DNA of 64,000 nucleotides from Erodium maritimum. Taxonomy: Eukaryota; Streptophyta; Magnoliopsida; Geraniales; Geraniaceae. The DNA is taken from assembly GCA_963921825.1 (NCBI GenBank), contig OY997591.1, positions 39,205,825-39,269,824 of the forward strand, given 5' to 3'. Under the pieces are notes generated by a model. The model made no database searches, had not been told where the DNA came from, and saw only the letters and a program-made list of their open reading frames with translations. Below are positions 46,909-61,631 of the stretch, in pieces (positions within the stretch are counted from its first letter, which is position 1; each line of letters opens with the position of its first letter). Made by a program: the position numbers and the translations under genes.

Positions 46909-49900
46909 TTAGGGCCTCTAGTTGTGTATAGACATTGATATGCTTATTAAAGTACCCCACCGAACGTGGAAAAACTCAATCCGAGAACGTTTGTGCTTCA
47001 AACAAAATCGCCTCTCATCTAGACATACACTATAGTATTTAAGAAATCATTAGGAGTAACAAATTGTTCTTTTTGTCCATTAAATGACTCATATGGGCCT
47101 CTAGTTGTGCATACACATAGATATTCCTATTAAAGTACCAAAACTACTGTGGGAAGCCAATCCTAGACTGTTTGGTCTCCAAACAAGTTTTTCTCTCATC
47201 TAGACATACTATAGTATGTAATAAATAAGTAGGAATAAAAAATTGGTCTTTTTGTCCCTCAAAGGACTCATAAGGGCCTCTAGGTGTGTATAGACATTGA
47301 TATGCCTATTAAAGTACCCCACCAAACGTGGAAAAACTCAATCCGAGAACGTTTGTGCTTCAAGCCAAATAGCCTCTCATCTAGACATACACTATAGTAT
47401 TTAAAAAATCAATAGGAGTAACAATTGATCTTTTAGTCCATTAAATGACTCATATGGTCCTCTTGTTGTGCATACAAATAGATATTCCTATTAAAGTACC
47501 CCAACTAATTTGGGAAGCCAATCGTATACCGTTTGGGCTCCAAACAAGTTTTTCTCTCATCTAGACATACTATAGTATGTAATAAATAAGTAGGAGTAAC
47601 AAATTGGTCTTTTTGTCCCTCAGAGGACTCATAAGGGCCTCTAGTTGTGTATAGACATTGATATGCCTATTAAAGTACCCCACTAACCGTGGAAAAACTC
47701 AACCGAGACCGTTTGTGCTTCAAACAAATAAGCCTCTAATCTAGACACACACTATAGTATTTAAGAAATCAATAGGACTAACAAATTGTTCTTTTTGTCC
47801 ATTAAATGACTCATATGGGCCTCTAGTTGTTCATACACATAGATATTCCTATTAAAGTACCCCAACTACTGTGGGAAGCCAATCCTAGACCGTTTGGGCT
47901 ACAAACAAGTTTTTCTCTCATCTAGACATACTATAGTATGTAAGAAATAAGTAGGAGTAACAAATTGGTCTTTTGTCCCTCAAAGGACTCATAAGGGCCT
48001 CTAGTTGTGTATAGACATTGATATGCCTATTAAAGTACCCCGCCAAACGTGGAAAAACTCAACCCGAGACCGTTTGTGCTTCAAACAAATAAGCCTCTAA
48101 TCTAGACACACACTATAGTATTTAAGAAATCAATAGGACTAACAAATTGTTCTTTTCGTCCATTAAATGACTCATATGGGCCTCTAGTTGTGCATACAAA
48201 TAGATATTCCTATTAAAGTACCCCAACTACTGTGGGAAGCCAATCCTAGACCGTTTGGGCTCCAAACAAGTTTTTCTCTCATCTAGACATACTATAGTAT
48301 GTAAGAAATAAGTAGGAGTAACAAATTGGTCTTTTGTCCCTCAAAGGACTCATAAGGGCCTCTAGTTGTGTATATACATTGATATGCCTATTAAAGTACC
48401 CCGCCAAACGTGGAAAAACTCAATCCGAGAACGTTTGTGCTTCAAACAAAATAGCCTCTCATCTAGACATACACTACAGTATTTAAGAAATCAATAGGAG
48501 TAACAAATTGTTCTTTTTGTCCATTAAATGACTCATATGGGCCTCTAGTTGTTCATACACATAGATATTCCTATTAAAGTACCCCAACTACTGTGGGAAG
48601 CCAATCCTAGACCGTTTGGGCTCTAAACAAGTTTTTCTCTCATCTAGACATACTATAGTATGTAATAAATAAGTAGGAGTAACAAATTGGTCTTTTTGTC
48701 CCTCAAAGGACTCATAAGGGCCTCTAGTTGTGTATATACATTGATATGCCTATTAAAGTACCCCGCCAAACGTGGAAAAACTCAATCCGAGAACGTTTGT
48801 GCTACAAACAAAATAGCCTCTCATCTAGACATACACTATAGTATTTAAGAAATCAATAGAAGTAACAAATTTTTCTTTTTGTCCATTAAATGACTCATAG
48901 GTGCCTCTAGTTGTGCATATAAATAGATATTCCTATTAAAGTACCCCAACTACTGTGGGAAGCCCATCCTAGACCGTTTGGGCTCCAAACAAGTTTTTCT
49001 CTCATCTAGACATACTATAGTATGTAATAAATAAGTAGGAGTAACAAATTGGTCTTTTTGTCCCTCAGAGGACTCATAAGCGCCTCTAGTTCTGTATAGA
49101 CATTGATATGCCTATTAAAGTACCCCACCAAACGTGGAAAAACTCAACCCGAGACCGTTTGTGCTTCAAACAAATAAGCCTCTAATCTAGACACACACTA
49201 TAGTATTTAAGAAATAAATAGGACTAACAAATTGTTCTTTTCGTCCATTAAATGACTCATATGGGCCTCTAGTTGTGCATACAAATAGATATTCCTATTA
49301 AAGTACACAAACTACTGTGGGAAGCCAATCCTAGACCGTTTGGGCTCCAAACAAATTTTTCTCTCATCTAGACATACTATAGTATGTAATAAATAAGTAG
49401 GAGTAACAAATTGGTCTTTTGTCCCTCAAAGGACTCATAAGGGCCTCTAGTTGTGTATATACATTGATATGCCTATTAAAGTACCCTACCAAACGTGGAA
49501 AAACTCGATCCGAGAACGTTTGTGCTTCAAACAAAATAGCCTCTCATCTAGACATACACTATAGTATTTAAGAAATCAATAGGAGTAACAAATTGTTCTT
49601 TTTGTCCATTAAATGACTCATATGTGCCTCTAGTTGTGCATACAGATAGATATTCCTATTAAACTGCCCCAACTACTGTGGGAAGCCAATCCTAGACCGT
49701 TTGGGCTCCAAACAAGTTTTTCTCTCATCTAGACATACTATAGTATGTAATAAATAAGTAGGAGTAACAAATTGGTCTTTTGTCCCTCAAAGGACTCATA
49801 AGGGCCTCTAGTTGTGTATATACATTGATATGCCTATTAAAGTACCCTACCAAACGTGGAAAAACTCGATCTGAGAACGTTTGTGCTTCAAACAAAATAG

Positions 49901-50160
49901 CCTCTCATCTAGACATACACTATAGTATTTAAGAAATCAATAGGAGTAACAAATTGTTCTTTTTGTCCATTAAATGACTCATATGTGCCTCTAGTTGTGC
50001 ATACAGATAGATATTCCTATTAAACTGCCCCAACTACTGTGGGAAGCCAATCCTAGACCGTTTGGGCTCCAAACAAGTTTTTCTCTCATCTAGACATACT
50101 ATAGTATGTAATAAATAAGTAGGAGTAACAAATTGGTCTTTTTGTCCCTCAAAGGACTCA

Positions 50161-53046
50161 TTAGGGCCTCTAGTTGTGTATAGACATTGATATGCTTATT
50201 AAAGTACCTCACCGAACGTGGAAAAACTCAATCTGAGAACGTTTGTGCTTCAAACAAAATAGCCTCTCATCTAGACATACACTATAGTATTTAAGAAATC
50301 ATTAGGAGTAACAAATTGTTCTTTTTGTCCATTAAATGACTCATATGGGCCTCTAGTTGTGCATACACATAGATATTCCTATTAAAGTACCCAAACTACT
50401 GTGGGAAGCCAATCCTAGACCGTTTGGTCTCCAAACATGTTTTTCTCTCATCTAGACATACTATAGTATGTAATAAATAAGTAGGAGTAAAAAATGGTCT
50501 TTTTGTCCCTCAAAGGACTCATAAGGGCCTCTAGGTGTGTATAGACATTGATATGCCTATTAAAGTACCCCACCAAACGTGGAAAAACTCAATCCGAGAA
50601 CGTTTGTGCTTTAAACAAAATAGCATCTAATCTAGACATACACTATAGTATTTGAATAATCATTAGGAGTAACAGTTGTTCTTTTAGTCCATTAAATGAT
50701 TCATATGGGCCTCTAGTTGTGCATACAAATAGATATTCGTATTAAAGTACCCCAACTATTGTGGAAAGCCAATCCGAGACCGTTTGGGATCCAAACAAGG
50801 TTTTCTCTCATCTAGACATACTAGTATGTATTAAATAAGTAGGAGTAACAAATTGGTCTTTTTGTCCCTCAAAGGACTCATAAGGGCCTCTAGTTGTGTA
50901 TAGACATTGATATGCCTATTAAAGTACCCCACCAAACGTGGAAAAATTCGATCCGAGAACGTTTGTGCTTCAAACAAAATAGCCTCTCATCTAGACATAC
51001 ACTATAGTATTTAAGAAATCAATAGGAGTAACAAATTGTTCTTTTTGTCCATTAAATGACTCATATGTGCCTCTAGTTGTGCATACAGATAGATATTCCT
51101 ATTAAACTACCCCAACTACTGTGGGAAGCCAATCCTAGACCGTTTGGGCTCCAAACAAGTTTTCTCTCATCTAGACATACTATAGTATGTAATAAATAAG
51201 TAGGAGTAACAAATTGGTCTTTTTGTCCCTCAAAGGACTCATAAGGGCCTCTAGTTGTGTATAGACATTGATATGCCTATTAAAGTACCCCACCAAACGT
51301 GGAAAAACTCGATCCGAGAACGTTTGTGCTTCAAACAAAATAGCCTCTCATCTAGACATACACTATAGTATTTAAGAAATCAATAGGAGTAACAAATTGT
51401 TCTTTTTGTCCATTAAATGACTCATATGTGCCTCTAGTTGTGCATACAGATAGATATTCCTATTAAACTGCCCCAACTACTGTGGGAAGCCAATCCTAGA
51501 CCGTTTGGGCTCCAAACAAGTTTTTCTCTCATCTAGACATACTATAGTATGTAATAAATAAGTAGGAGTAACAAATTGGTCTTTTTGTCCCTCAAAGGAC
51601 TCATTAGGGCCTCTAGTTGTGTATAGACATTGATATGCTTATTAAAGTACCTCACCGAACGTAGAAAAACTCAATCTGAGAACGTTTGTGCTTCAAACAA
51701 AATAGCCTCTCATCTAGACATACACTATAGTATTTAAGAAATCATTAGGAGTAACAAATTGTTCTTTTTGTCCATTAAATGACTCATATGGGCCTCTAGT
51801 TGTGCATACACATAGATATTCCTATTAAAGTACCCAAACTACTGTGGGAAGCCAATCCTAGACCGTTTGGTCTCCAAACATGTTTTTCTCTCATCTAGAC
51901 ATACTATAGTATGTAATAAATAAGTAGGAGTAAAAAATGGTCTTTTTGTCCCTCAAAGGACTCATAAGGGCCTCTAGGTGTGTATAGACATTGATATGCC
52001 TATTAAAGTACCCCACCAAACGTGGAAAAACTCAATCCGAGAACGTTTGTGCTTTAAACAAAATAGCATCTAATCTAGACATACACTATAGTATTTGAAT
52101 AATCATTAGGAGTAACAGTTGTTCTTTTAGTCCATTAAATGATTCATATGGGCCTCTAGTTGTGCATACAAATAGATATTCGTATTAAAGTACCCCAACT
52201 ATTGTGGAAAGCCAATCCGAGACCGTTTGGGATCCAAACAAGGTTTTCTCTCATCTAGACATACTAGTATGTATTAAATAAGTAGGAGTAACAAATTGGT
52301 CTTTTTGTCCCTCAAAGGACTCATAAGGGCCTCTAGTTGTGTATAGACATTGATATGCCTATTAAAGTACCCCACCAAACGTGGAAAAATTCGATCCGAG
52401 AACGTTTGTGCTTCAAACAAAATAGCCTCTCATCTAGACATACACTATAGTATTTAAGAAATCAATAGGAGTAACAAATTGTTCTTTTTGTCCATTAAAT
52501 GACTCATATGTGCCTCTAGTTGTGCATACAGATAGATATTCCTATTAAACTACCCCAACTACTGTGGGAAGCCAATCCTAGACCGTTTGGGCTCCAAACA
52601 AGTTTTCTCTCATCTAGACATACTATAGTATGTAATAAATAAGTAGGAGTAACAAATTGGTCTTTTTGTCCCTCAAAGGACTCATAAGGGCCTCTAGTTG
52701 TGTATAGACATTGATATGCCTATTAAAGTACCCCACCAAACGTGGAAAAACTCGATCCGAGAACGTTTGTGCTTCAAACAAAATAGCCTCTCATCTAGAC
52801 ATACACTATAGTATTTAAGAAATCAATAGGAGTAACAAATTGTTCTTTTTGTCCATTAAATGACTCATATGTGCCTCTAGTTGTGCATACAGATAGATAT
52901 TCCTATTAAACTGCCCCAACTACTGTGGGAAGCCAATCCTAGACCGTTTGGGCTCCAAACAAGTTTTTCTCTCATCTAGACATACTATAGTATGTAATAA
53001 ATAAGTAGGAGTAACAAATTGGTCTTTTTGTCCCTCAAAGGACTCA
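50161..53046 (+). repeat. Higher-order repeat of 1443 bp (4 dimers, 2 adjacent copies)
   Basis: 'ttagggcctctag' occurs at 50161, 51604 and 53047, exactly 1443 bp apart each time. 'gctttaaacaaaatagcatc' occurs at 50608, 52051 and 53495. Very few differences are seen between the two copies (for example cgtggaaaa versus cgtagaaaa). Confidence 0.92.
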
Positions 53047-56000
53047 TTAGGGCCTCTAGTTGTGTATAGACATTGATATGCTTATTAAAGTACCTCACCG
53101 AACGTAGAAAAACTCAATCTGAGAACGTTTGTGCTTCAAACAAAATAGCCTCTCATCTAGACATACACTATAGTATTTAAGAAATCATTAGGAGTAACAA
53201 ATTGTTCTTTTTGTCCATTAAATGACTCATATGGGCCTCTAGTTGTGCATACACATAGATATTCCTATTAAAGTACCCAAACTACTGTGGGAAGCCAATC
53301 CTAGACCGTTTGGTCTCCAAACATGTTTTTCTCTCATCTAGACATACTATAGTATGTAATAAATAAGTAGGAGTAAAAAAATGGTCTTTTTGTCGCTCAA
53401 AGGACTCATAAGAGCCTCTAGGTGTGTATAGACATTGATATGCCTATTAAAGTACCCCACCAAACGTGGAAAAACTCAATCCGAGAACGTTTGTGCTTTA
53501 AACAAAATAGCATCTAATCTAGACATACACTATAGTATTTGAATAATCATTAGGAGTAACAGTTGTTCTTTTAGTCCATTAAATGATTCATATGGGCCTC
53601 TAGTTGTGCATACAAATAGATATTCGTATTAAAGTACCCCAACTATTGTGGAAAGCCAATCCGAGACCGTTTGGGATCCAAACAAGGTTTTCTCTCATGT
53701 AGACATACTAGTATGTATTAAATAAGTAGGAGTAACAAATTGGTCTTTTTGTCCCTCAAAGGACTCATAAGGGCCTCTAGTTGTGTATAGACATTGATAT
53801 GCCTATTAAAGTACCCCACCAAACGTGGAAAAACTCGATCCGAGAACGTTTGTGCTTCAAACAAAATAGCCTCTCATCTAGACATACACTATAGTATTTA
53901 AGAAATCAATAGGAGTAACAAATTGTTCTTTTTGTCCATTAAATGACTCATATGTGCCTCTAGTTGTGCATACAGATAGATATTCCTATTAAACTACCCC
54001 AACTACTGTGGGAAGCCAATCCTAGACCGTTTGGGCTCCAAACAAGTTTTCTCTCATCTAGACATACTATAGTATGTAATAAATAAGTAGGAGTAACAAA
54101 TTGGTCTTTTTGTCGCTCAAAGGACTCATTAGGGCCTCTAGTTGTGTATAGACATTGATATGCTTATTAAAGTACCCCACCGAACGTGGAAAAACTCAAT
54201 CCGAGAACGTTTGTGCTTCAAACAAAATAGCCTCTCATCTAGACATACACTATAGTATTTAAGAAATCATTAGGAGTAACAAATTGTTCTTTTTGCCCAT
54301 TAAATGACTCATATGGGCCTCTAGTTGTGCATACACATAGATATTCCTATTAAAGTACCAAAACTACTGTGGGAAGCCAATCCTAGACCATTTGGTCTCC
54401 AAACAAGTTTTTCTCTCATCTAGACATACTATAGTATGTAATAAATAAGTAGGAGTAAAAAATTGGTCTTTTTGTCCCTCAAAGGACTCATAAGGGCCTC
54501 TAGGGTGTGTATAGACATTGATATGCCTATTAAAGTACCCCACCAAACGTGGAAAAACTCAATCCGAGAACGTTTGTGCTTTAAACAAAATAGCATCTAA
54601 TCTAGACATACACTATAGTATTTGAATAATCATTAGGAGTAACAGTTGTTCTTTTAGTCCATTAAATGATTCATATGGGCCTCTAGTTGTGCATACAAAT
54701 AGATATTCGTATTAAAGTACCCCAACTATTGTGGAAAGCCAATCCGAGACCGTTTGGGATCCAAACAAGGTTTTCTCTCATCTAGACATACTAGTATGTA
54801 TTAAATAAGTAGGAGTAACAAATTGGTCTTTTTGTCCCTCAAAGGACTCATAAGGGCCTCTAGTTGTGTATGGACATTGATATGCCTATTAAAGTACCCC
54901 ACCAAACGTGGAAAAATTCGATCCGAGAACGTTTGTGCTTCAAACAAAATAGCCTCTCATCTAGACATACACTATAGTATTTAAGAAATCAATAGGAGTA
55001 ACAAATTGTTCTTTTTGTCCATTAAATGACTCATATGTGCCTCTTGTTGTGCATACAGATAGATATTCCTATTAAACTACCCCAACTACTGTGGGAAGCC
55101 AATCCTAGACCGTTTGGGCTCCAAACAAGGTTTTCTCTCATCTAGACATACTAGTATGTATTATATAAGTAGGAGTAAAAAATTGGTCTTTTTGTCCCTC
55201 AAAGGACTCATTAGGGCCTCTAGTTGTGTATAGACATTGATATGCTTATTAAAGTACCCCACCGAACGTGGAAAAACTCAATCCGAGAACGTTTGTGCTT
55301 CAAACAAAATCGCCTCTCATCTAGACATACACTATAGTATTTAAGAAATCATTAGGAGTAACAAATTGTTCTTTTTGTCCATTAAATGACTCATATGGGC
55401 CTCTAGTTGTGCATACACATAGATATTCCTATTAAAGTACCAAAACTACTGTGGGAAGCCAATTCTAGACTGTTTGGTCTCCAAACAAGTTTTTCTCTCA
55501 TCTAGACATACTATAGTATGTAATAAATAAGTAGGAATAAAAAATTGGTCTTTTTGTCCCTCAAAGGACTCATAAGGGCCTCTAGGTGTGTATAGACATT
55601 GATATGCCTATTAAAGTACCCCACCAAACGTGGAAAAACTCAATCCGAGAACGTTTTTGCTTCAAGCCAAATAGCCTCTCATCTAGACATACACTATAGT
55701 ATTTAAAAAATCAATAGGAGTAACAATTGATCTTTTAGTCCATTAAATGACTCATATGGTCCTCTTGTTGTGCATACAAATAGATATTCCTATTAAAGTA
55801 CCCCAACTAATTTGGGAAGCCAATCGTAGACCGTTTGGGCTCCAAACAAGTTTTTCTCTCATCTAGACATACTATAGTATGTAATAAATAAGTAGGAGTA
55901 ACAAATTGGTCTTTTTGTCCCTCAGAGGACTCATAAGGGCCTCTAGTTGTGTATAGACATTGATATGCCTATTAAAGTACCCCACTAACCGTGGAAAAAC

Positions 56001-59000
56001 TCAACCCGAGACCGTTTGTGCTTCAAACAAATAAGCCTCTAATCTAGACACACACTATAGTATTTAAGAAATCAATAGGACTAACAAATTGTTCTTTTTG
56101 TCCATTAAATGACTCATATGGGCCTCTAGTTGTTCATACACATAGATATTCCTATTAAAGTACCCCAACTACTGTGGGAAGCCAATCCTAGACCGTTTGG
56201 GCTCTAAACAAGTTTTTCTCTCATCTAGACATACTATAGTATGTAATAAATAAGTAGGAGTAACAAATTGGTCTTTTTGTCCCTCAAAGGACTCATAAGG
56301 GCCTCTAGTTGTGTATATACATTGATATGCCTATTAAAGTACCCCGCCAAACGTGGAAAAACTCAATCCGAGAACGTTTGTGCTTCAAACAAAATAGCCT
56401 CTCATCTAGACATATACTATAGTATTTAAGAAATCAATAGGAGTAACAAATTGTTCTTTTTTGTCCATTAAATGACTCATATGGGCCTCTAGTTGTGCAT
56501 ACAAATAGATATTCGTATTAAAGTACCCCAACTACTGTGGGAAGCCAATCCTAGACCGTTTGGGCTTCAAACAAGTTTTTCTCTCATCTAGACATACTAT
56601 AGTATGTAAGAAATAAGTAGGAGTAACAAATTGGTCTTTTGTCCCTCAAAGGACTCATAAGGGCCTCTAGTTGTGTATATACATTGATATGCCTATTAAA
56701 GTACCCCGCCAAACGTGGAAAAACTCAATCCGAGAACGTTTGTGCTTCAAACAAAATAGCCTCTCATCTAGACATACACTACAGTATTTAAGAAATCAAT
56801 AGGAGTAACAAATTGTTCTTTTTGTCCATTAAATTACTCATATGGGCCTCTAGTTGTGCTTACAAATAGATATTCCTATTAAAGTACCCCAACTACTGTG
56901 GGAAGCCAATCCTAGACCGTTTGGGCTCCAAACAAGTTTTTCTCTCATCTAGACATACTATAGTATGTAATAAATAAGTAGGAGTAACAAATTGGTCTTT
57001 TTGTCCCTCAGAGGACTCATAAGGGCCTCTAGTTGTGTATAGACATTGATATGCCTATTAAAGTACCCCACCAACCGTGGAAAAACTCAACCCGAGACCG
57101 TTTGTGCTTCAAACAAATAAGCCTCTAATCTAGACACACACTATAGTATTTAAGAAATCAATAGGAGTAACAAATTGTTCTTTTTATCCATTAAATGACT
57201 CATATGGGCCTCTAGTTGTTCATACACATAGATATTCCTATTAAAGTACCCCAACTACTGTGGGAAGCCAATCCTAGACCGTTTGGGCTCCAAACAAGTT
57301 TTTCTCTCATCTAGACATACTATAGTATGTAATAAATAAGTAGGAGTAACAAATTGGTCTTTTTGTCCCTCAAAGGACTCATAAGGGCCTCTAGTTGTTT
57401 ATATACATTGATATGCCTATTAAAGTACCCCGCCAAACGTGGAAAAACTCAATCCGAGAACGTTTGTGCTACAAACAAAATAGCCTCTCATCTAGACATA
57501 CACTATAGTATTTAAGAAATCAATAGAAGTAACAAATTTTTCTTTTTGTCCATTAAATGACTCATAGGTGCCTCTAGTTGTGCATATAAATAGATATTCC
57601 TATTAAAGTACCCCAACTACTGTGGGAAGCCCATCCTAGACCGTTTGGGCTCCAAACAAGTTTTTCTCTCATCTAGACATACTATAGTATGTAATAAATA
57701 AGTAGGAGTAACAAATTGGTCTTTTTGTCCCACAGAGGACTCATAAGGGCCTCTAGTTCTGTATAGACATTGATATGCCTATTAAAGTACCCCACCAAAC
57801 GTGGAAAAACTCAACCCGAGACCGTTTGTGCTTCAAACAAATAATCCTCTAATCTAGACACACACTATAGTATTTAAGAAATCAATAGGACTAACAAATT
57901 GTTCTTTTCGTCCATTAAATGACTCATATGGGCCTCTAGTTGTGCATACAAATAGATATTCCTATTAAAGTACACAAACTACTGTGGGAAGCCAATCCTA
58001 GACCGTTTGGGCTCCAAACAAATTTTTCTCTCATCTAGACATACTATAGTATGTAATAAATAAGTAGGAGTAACAAATTGGTCTTTTGTCCCTCAAAGGA
58101 CTCATAAGGGCCTCTAGTTGTGTATATACATTGATATGCCTATTAAAGTACCCCGCCAAACGTGGAAAAACTCAATCCGAGAACGTTTGTGCTTCAAACA
58201 AATAAGCCTCTAATCTAGACACACACTATAGTATTTAAGAAATCAATAGGACTAACAAATTGTTCTTTTCGTCCATTAAATGACTCATATGGGCCTCTAG
58301 TTGTGCATACAAATAGATATTCCTATTAAAGTACACAAACTACTGTGGGAAGCCAATCCTAGACCGTTTGGGCTCCAAACAAATTTTTCTCTCATCTAGA
58401 CATACTATAGTATGTAATAAATAAGAAGGAGTAACAAATTGGTCTTTTGTCCCTCAAAGGACTCATAAGGGCCTCTAGTTGTGTATAGACATTGATATGC
58501 CTATTAAAGTACCCCACCAACCGTGGAAAAACTCAACCCGAGACCGTTTGTGCTTCAAACAAATAAGCCTCTAATCTAGACACACACTATAGTATTTAAG
58601 AAATCAATAAGACTAACAAATTGTTCTTTTTGTCCATTAAATGACTCATATGGGCCTCTAGTTGTGTATACAAATAGATATTCCTATTAAAGTACCCCAA
58701 CTACTGTGGGAAGCCAATCAAAGACCGTTTCAGCTCCAAACAAGTTTTTCTCTCATATAGACACACTATAGAATGTAAAAAATAAGTAGGAGTAACAAAA
58801 TGGTCTTTTTATCCCTCAAAGGACTCATAAGGGCCTCTAGTTGTGTATAGACATTGATATGCCTATTAAAGTACCCCACCAAACGTGGAAAAACTCAATC
58901 CGAGAACGTTTGTGCTTCAAACAAAATAGCCTTTCATCTAGACATACACTATAGTATTTAAAAAATCAATAGGAATAACAATTGATCTTTTAGTCCATTA

Positions 59001-61433
59001 AATGACTCATATGGGCCTCTTGTTGTGCATAAAAATAGATATTCCTATTAAAGTACCCCAACTAATTTGGGAAGCCAATCGTAGACCGTTTGGTTTCCAA
59101 ACAAGTTTTCTCTCATCTAGACATACTATAGTATTTAATAAATAAGTAGGAGTAAAAAATTGGTCTTTTTGTCCCTCAAAGGACTCATAAGGGCCTCTAG
59201 TTGTGTATAGACATTGATATGCCTATTAAAGTACCCCACCAACCGTGGAAAAACTCAATCCGAGACCGTTTGTGCTTCAAACAAATGATCCTCTAATCGA
59301 GACATACAGTATAGTATTTAAGAAATCAATAGGACTAAAAAATTGTTCTTTTTTGTCCATTAAATGACTCATATGGGCCTCTAGTTGTGCATACAAATAG
59401 ATATTCCTATTAAAGTACCCCAACTACTGTGGGAAGCCAATCCTAGACCGTTTGGGCTCCAAACAAGTTTTTCTCTCATCTAGACATACTATAATAGTAT
59501 GTAAGAAATAAGTAGGATTAAAAAATTGGTCTTTTTGTCCCTCAAAGGACTCATAAGGGCCTCTAGTTGTGTATAGACATAGATATGCCTATTAAAGTAC
59601 CCCACCAAACGTGGAAAAATTCAATCCGAGAACGTTTGTGCTTCAAACAAAATAGCCTCTCATCTAGACATACACTATAGTATTTAAGAAATCAATAGGA
59701 GTAACAAATTGTTCTTTTTGTCCATTAAATGACTCATATGGGCCTCTAGTTGTGCATACACATAGATATTCCTATTAAAGTACCCCAACTACTGTGGGAA
59801 GCCAATCCTAGACCGTTTGGGCTCCAAACAAGTTTTTCTCTCATCTAGACATACTATAGTATGTAATAAATAAGTAGGAGTAACAAATTGGTCTTTTTGT
59901 CCCTCAAAGGACTAATAAGGGCCTCTAGTTGTGTATAGACATTGATATGCCTATTAAAGTACCCCACCAAACGTGGAAAAACTCAATCCAAGACCGTTTG
60001 TGCTTCAAACAAAAGAGCCTCTAATCTAGACATAAACTATAGTATTTAAGAAATCAATAGGACTAACAAATTGTTCTTTTTGCCCATTAAATGACTCATA
60101 TGGTCCTCTAGTTGGGTATACAAATAGATATTCATATTAAAGTACCCCATCTACTGTGGGAAGCCAATCCTAGATCGTTTAGCATCCAAACAAGTTTTTC
60201 TCTCATCTAGACATACTATAGTATGTAATAAATAAGTAGGAGTAACAAATTGGTCTTTTTGTCCCTCAAAGGAATCATCCTTGCCTCTAGTTGTGTATAG
60301 ACATTGATATGCCTATTAAAGTACCCCACCAAACGTGGAAAAACTCAATCCGAGAACGTTTGTGCTTCAAACAAAACAGCCTCTCATTTAGACATACACT
60401 ATAGTATTTAAGAAATCCATAGGAGTAATAATTGTTCTTTTTGTCCATTAATTGACTCATATGGGCCTCTAGTTGTGCATACAAATAAATATTCCTATTA
60501 AAGTACCCCAACTACTGTGGGAAGCCAATCCTAGACCGTTTTGGCTCCAAACAAGTTTTTCTCTCATCCAGACATACTGTAGTATGTAATAAATAAGTAG
60601 GAGTAACAAATTGGTCTTTTTGTGCCTCAAAGGACTCATAAGGGCCTCTAGTTGTGTGTAGACATTGATATGCCTACTAAAGTACCCCACCAAACGTGGA
60701 AAAACTCAATCCGAGACCGTTTGTGCTTCAAACAAAATAGCCTCTCATCTAGACATACACTATAGTATTTGAAAAATCAATAGGAGTAACACTTGTTCTT
60801 TTAGTCCATTAAATGAGTCTTATGGGCCTCTAGTTGTGCATACAAATAGATATTCCTATTAAAGTACCCCAACTACTGTGGGAAGCCAATCCTAGACCGT
60901 TTGGGCTCCAAACAAGTTTTTCTCTCATCTAGACATACTATAGTATGAAAGAAATAAGTAGGAGTATCAAATTGGTCTTTTTGTCCCTCAAAGGACTCAT
61001 AAGGGCCTCTAGTTGTGTATAGACATTGAATACCCTATTAAAGTACCCCACCAAACGTGGAAAAACTCAATCCGAGAACGTTTGTGTCACGCCCCAATTT
61101 CAGAGAACCGAACTCGGGACGTGAACATTTTAAAACATAAAGGCACTTGAACCTGTTTTGAATAAAAGCTTTGACATTTCCATTTACTTCTCAAAATAAT
61201 AGTATTTACAATACAAAAACGTCCCAACAAGTGGACAGGGTACAATATCCGTCACTAGACTCAACAAAATAAAGACCAGACTCCGCTCCAAGCTCCACCA
61301 GCTTCAAGAGCTAACCTAGTCCGCCCAGTGATCAGTACCTGTAGGAAAAGCAGCTAGGGGTGAGCGTTCGCTCACCTCCACGGATACCAGACTGACTATG
61401 GCATAATTAGTAGATAAAGCCAGTAACACCAAC

Positions 61434-61515
61434 GCTAAAACCAACACCAAAACCAACACCAAAACCAACACCAACTCAACACCAAAACCAACACTAAAAC
61501 CAACACCAACTCAAG
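61434..61515 (-). repeat. 12-bp minisatellite (aaaaccaacacc-like)
   Basis: About seven units of 'aaaaccaacacc' and the variant 'aactcaacacc' stand in tandem within the LTR. The sister LTR at 40453 has only a brief related stretch. Confidence 0.85.
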
Positions 61516-61631
61516 TACTCAACCTAACCACAACCCGTTACCTTCCACAACAAACTCAACCTCAAACTCACAAAGTAAGACAACACCGCCAACAATGAAC
61601 TTCCCCAAAGACAAGAACACGGATCAGGCTA

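Larger units (their letters stand above)
43343..61084 (+). repeat. Satellite B array, block 2 (about 49 dimers of 361 bp)
   Basis: The same M1-M2 dimer as block 1 continues in phase after the solo LTR (the word 'cctattaaagt' rejoins). Variants are organised in higher-order units: about 1081 bp at 44-47 kb, 1443 bp at 50-53 kb, 1082 bp again at 53-55 kb, and a longer duplication with an offset of about 8303 bp. Beyond about 58.5 kb the dimers are more varied, for example at 58720-59150 and 60110-60600. No other sequence interrupts these 17.7 kb. The few open frames on the minus strand are repeat by-products. Confidence 0.95.

Noticed and set aside
35240-61084. CENP-B-box-like motif or telomere repeat in satellite B
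   Set aside because: Reading the dimers I saw no TTCG....A..CGGG pattern and no (TTTAGGG)n run.
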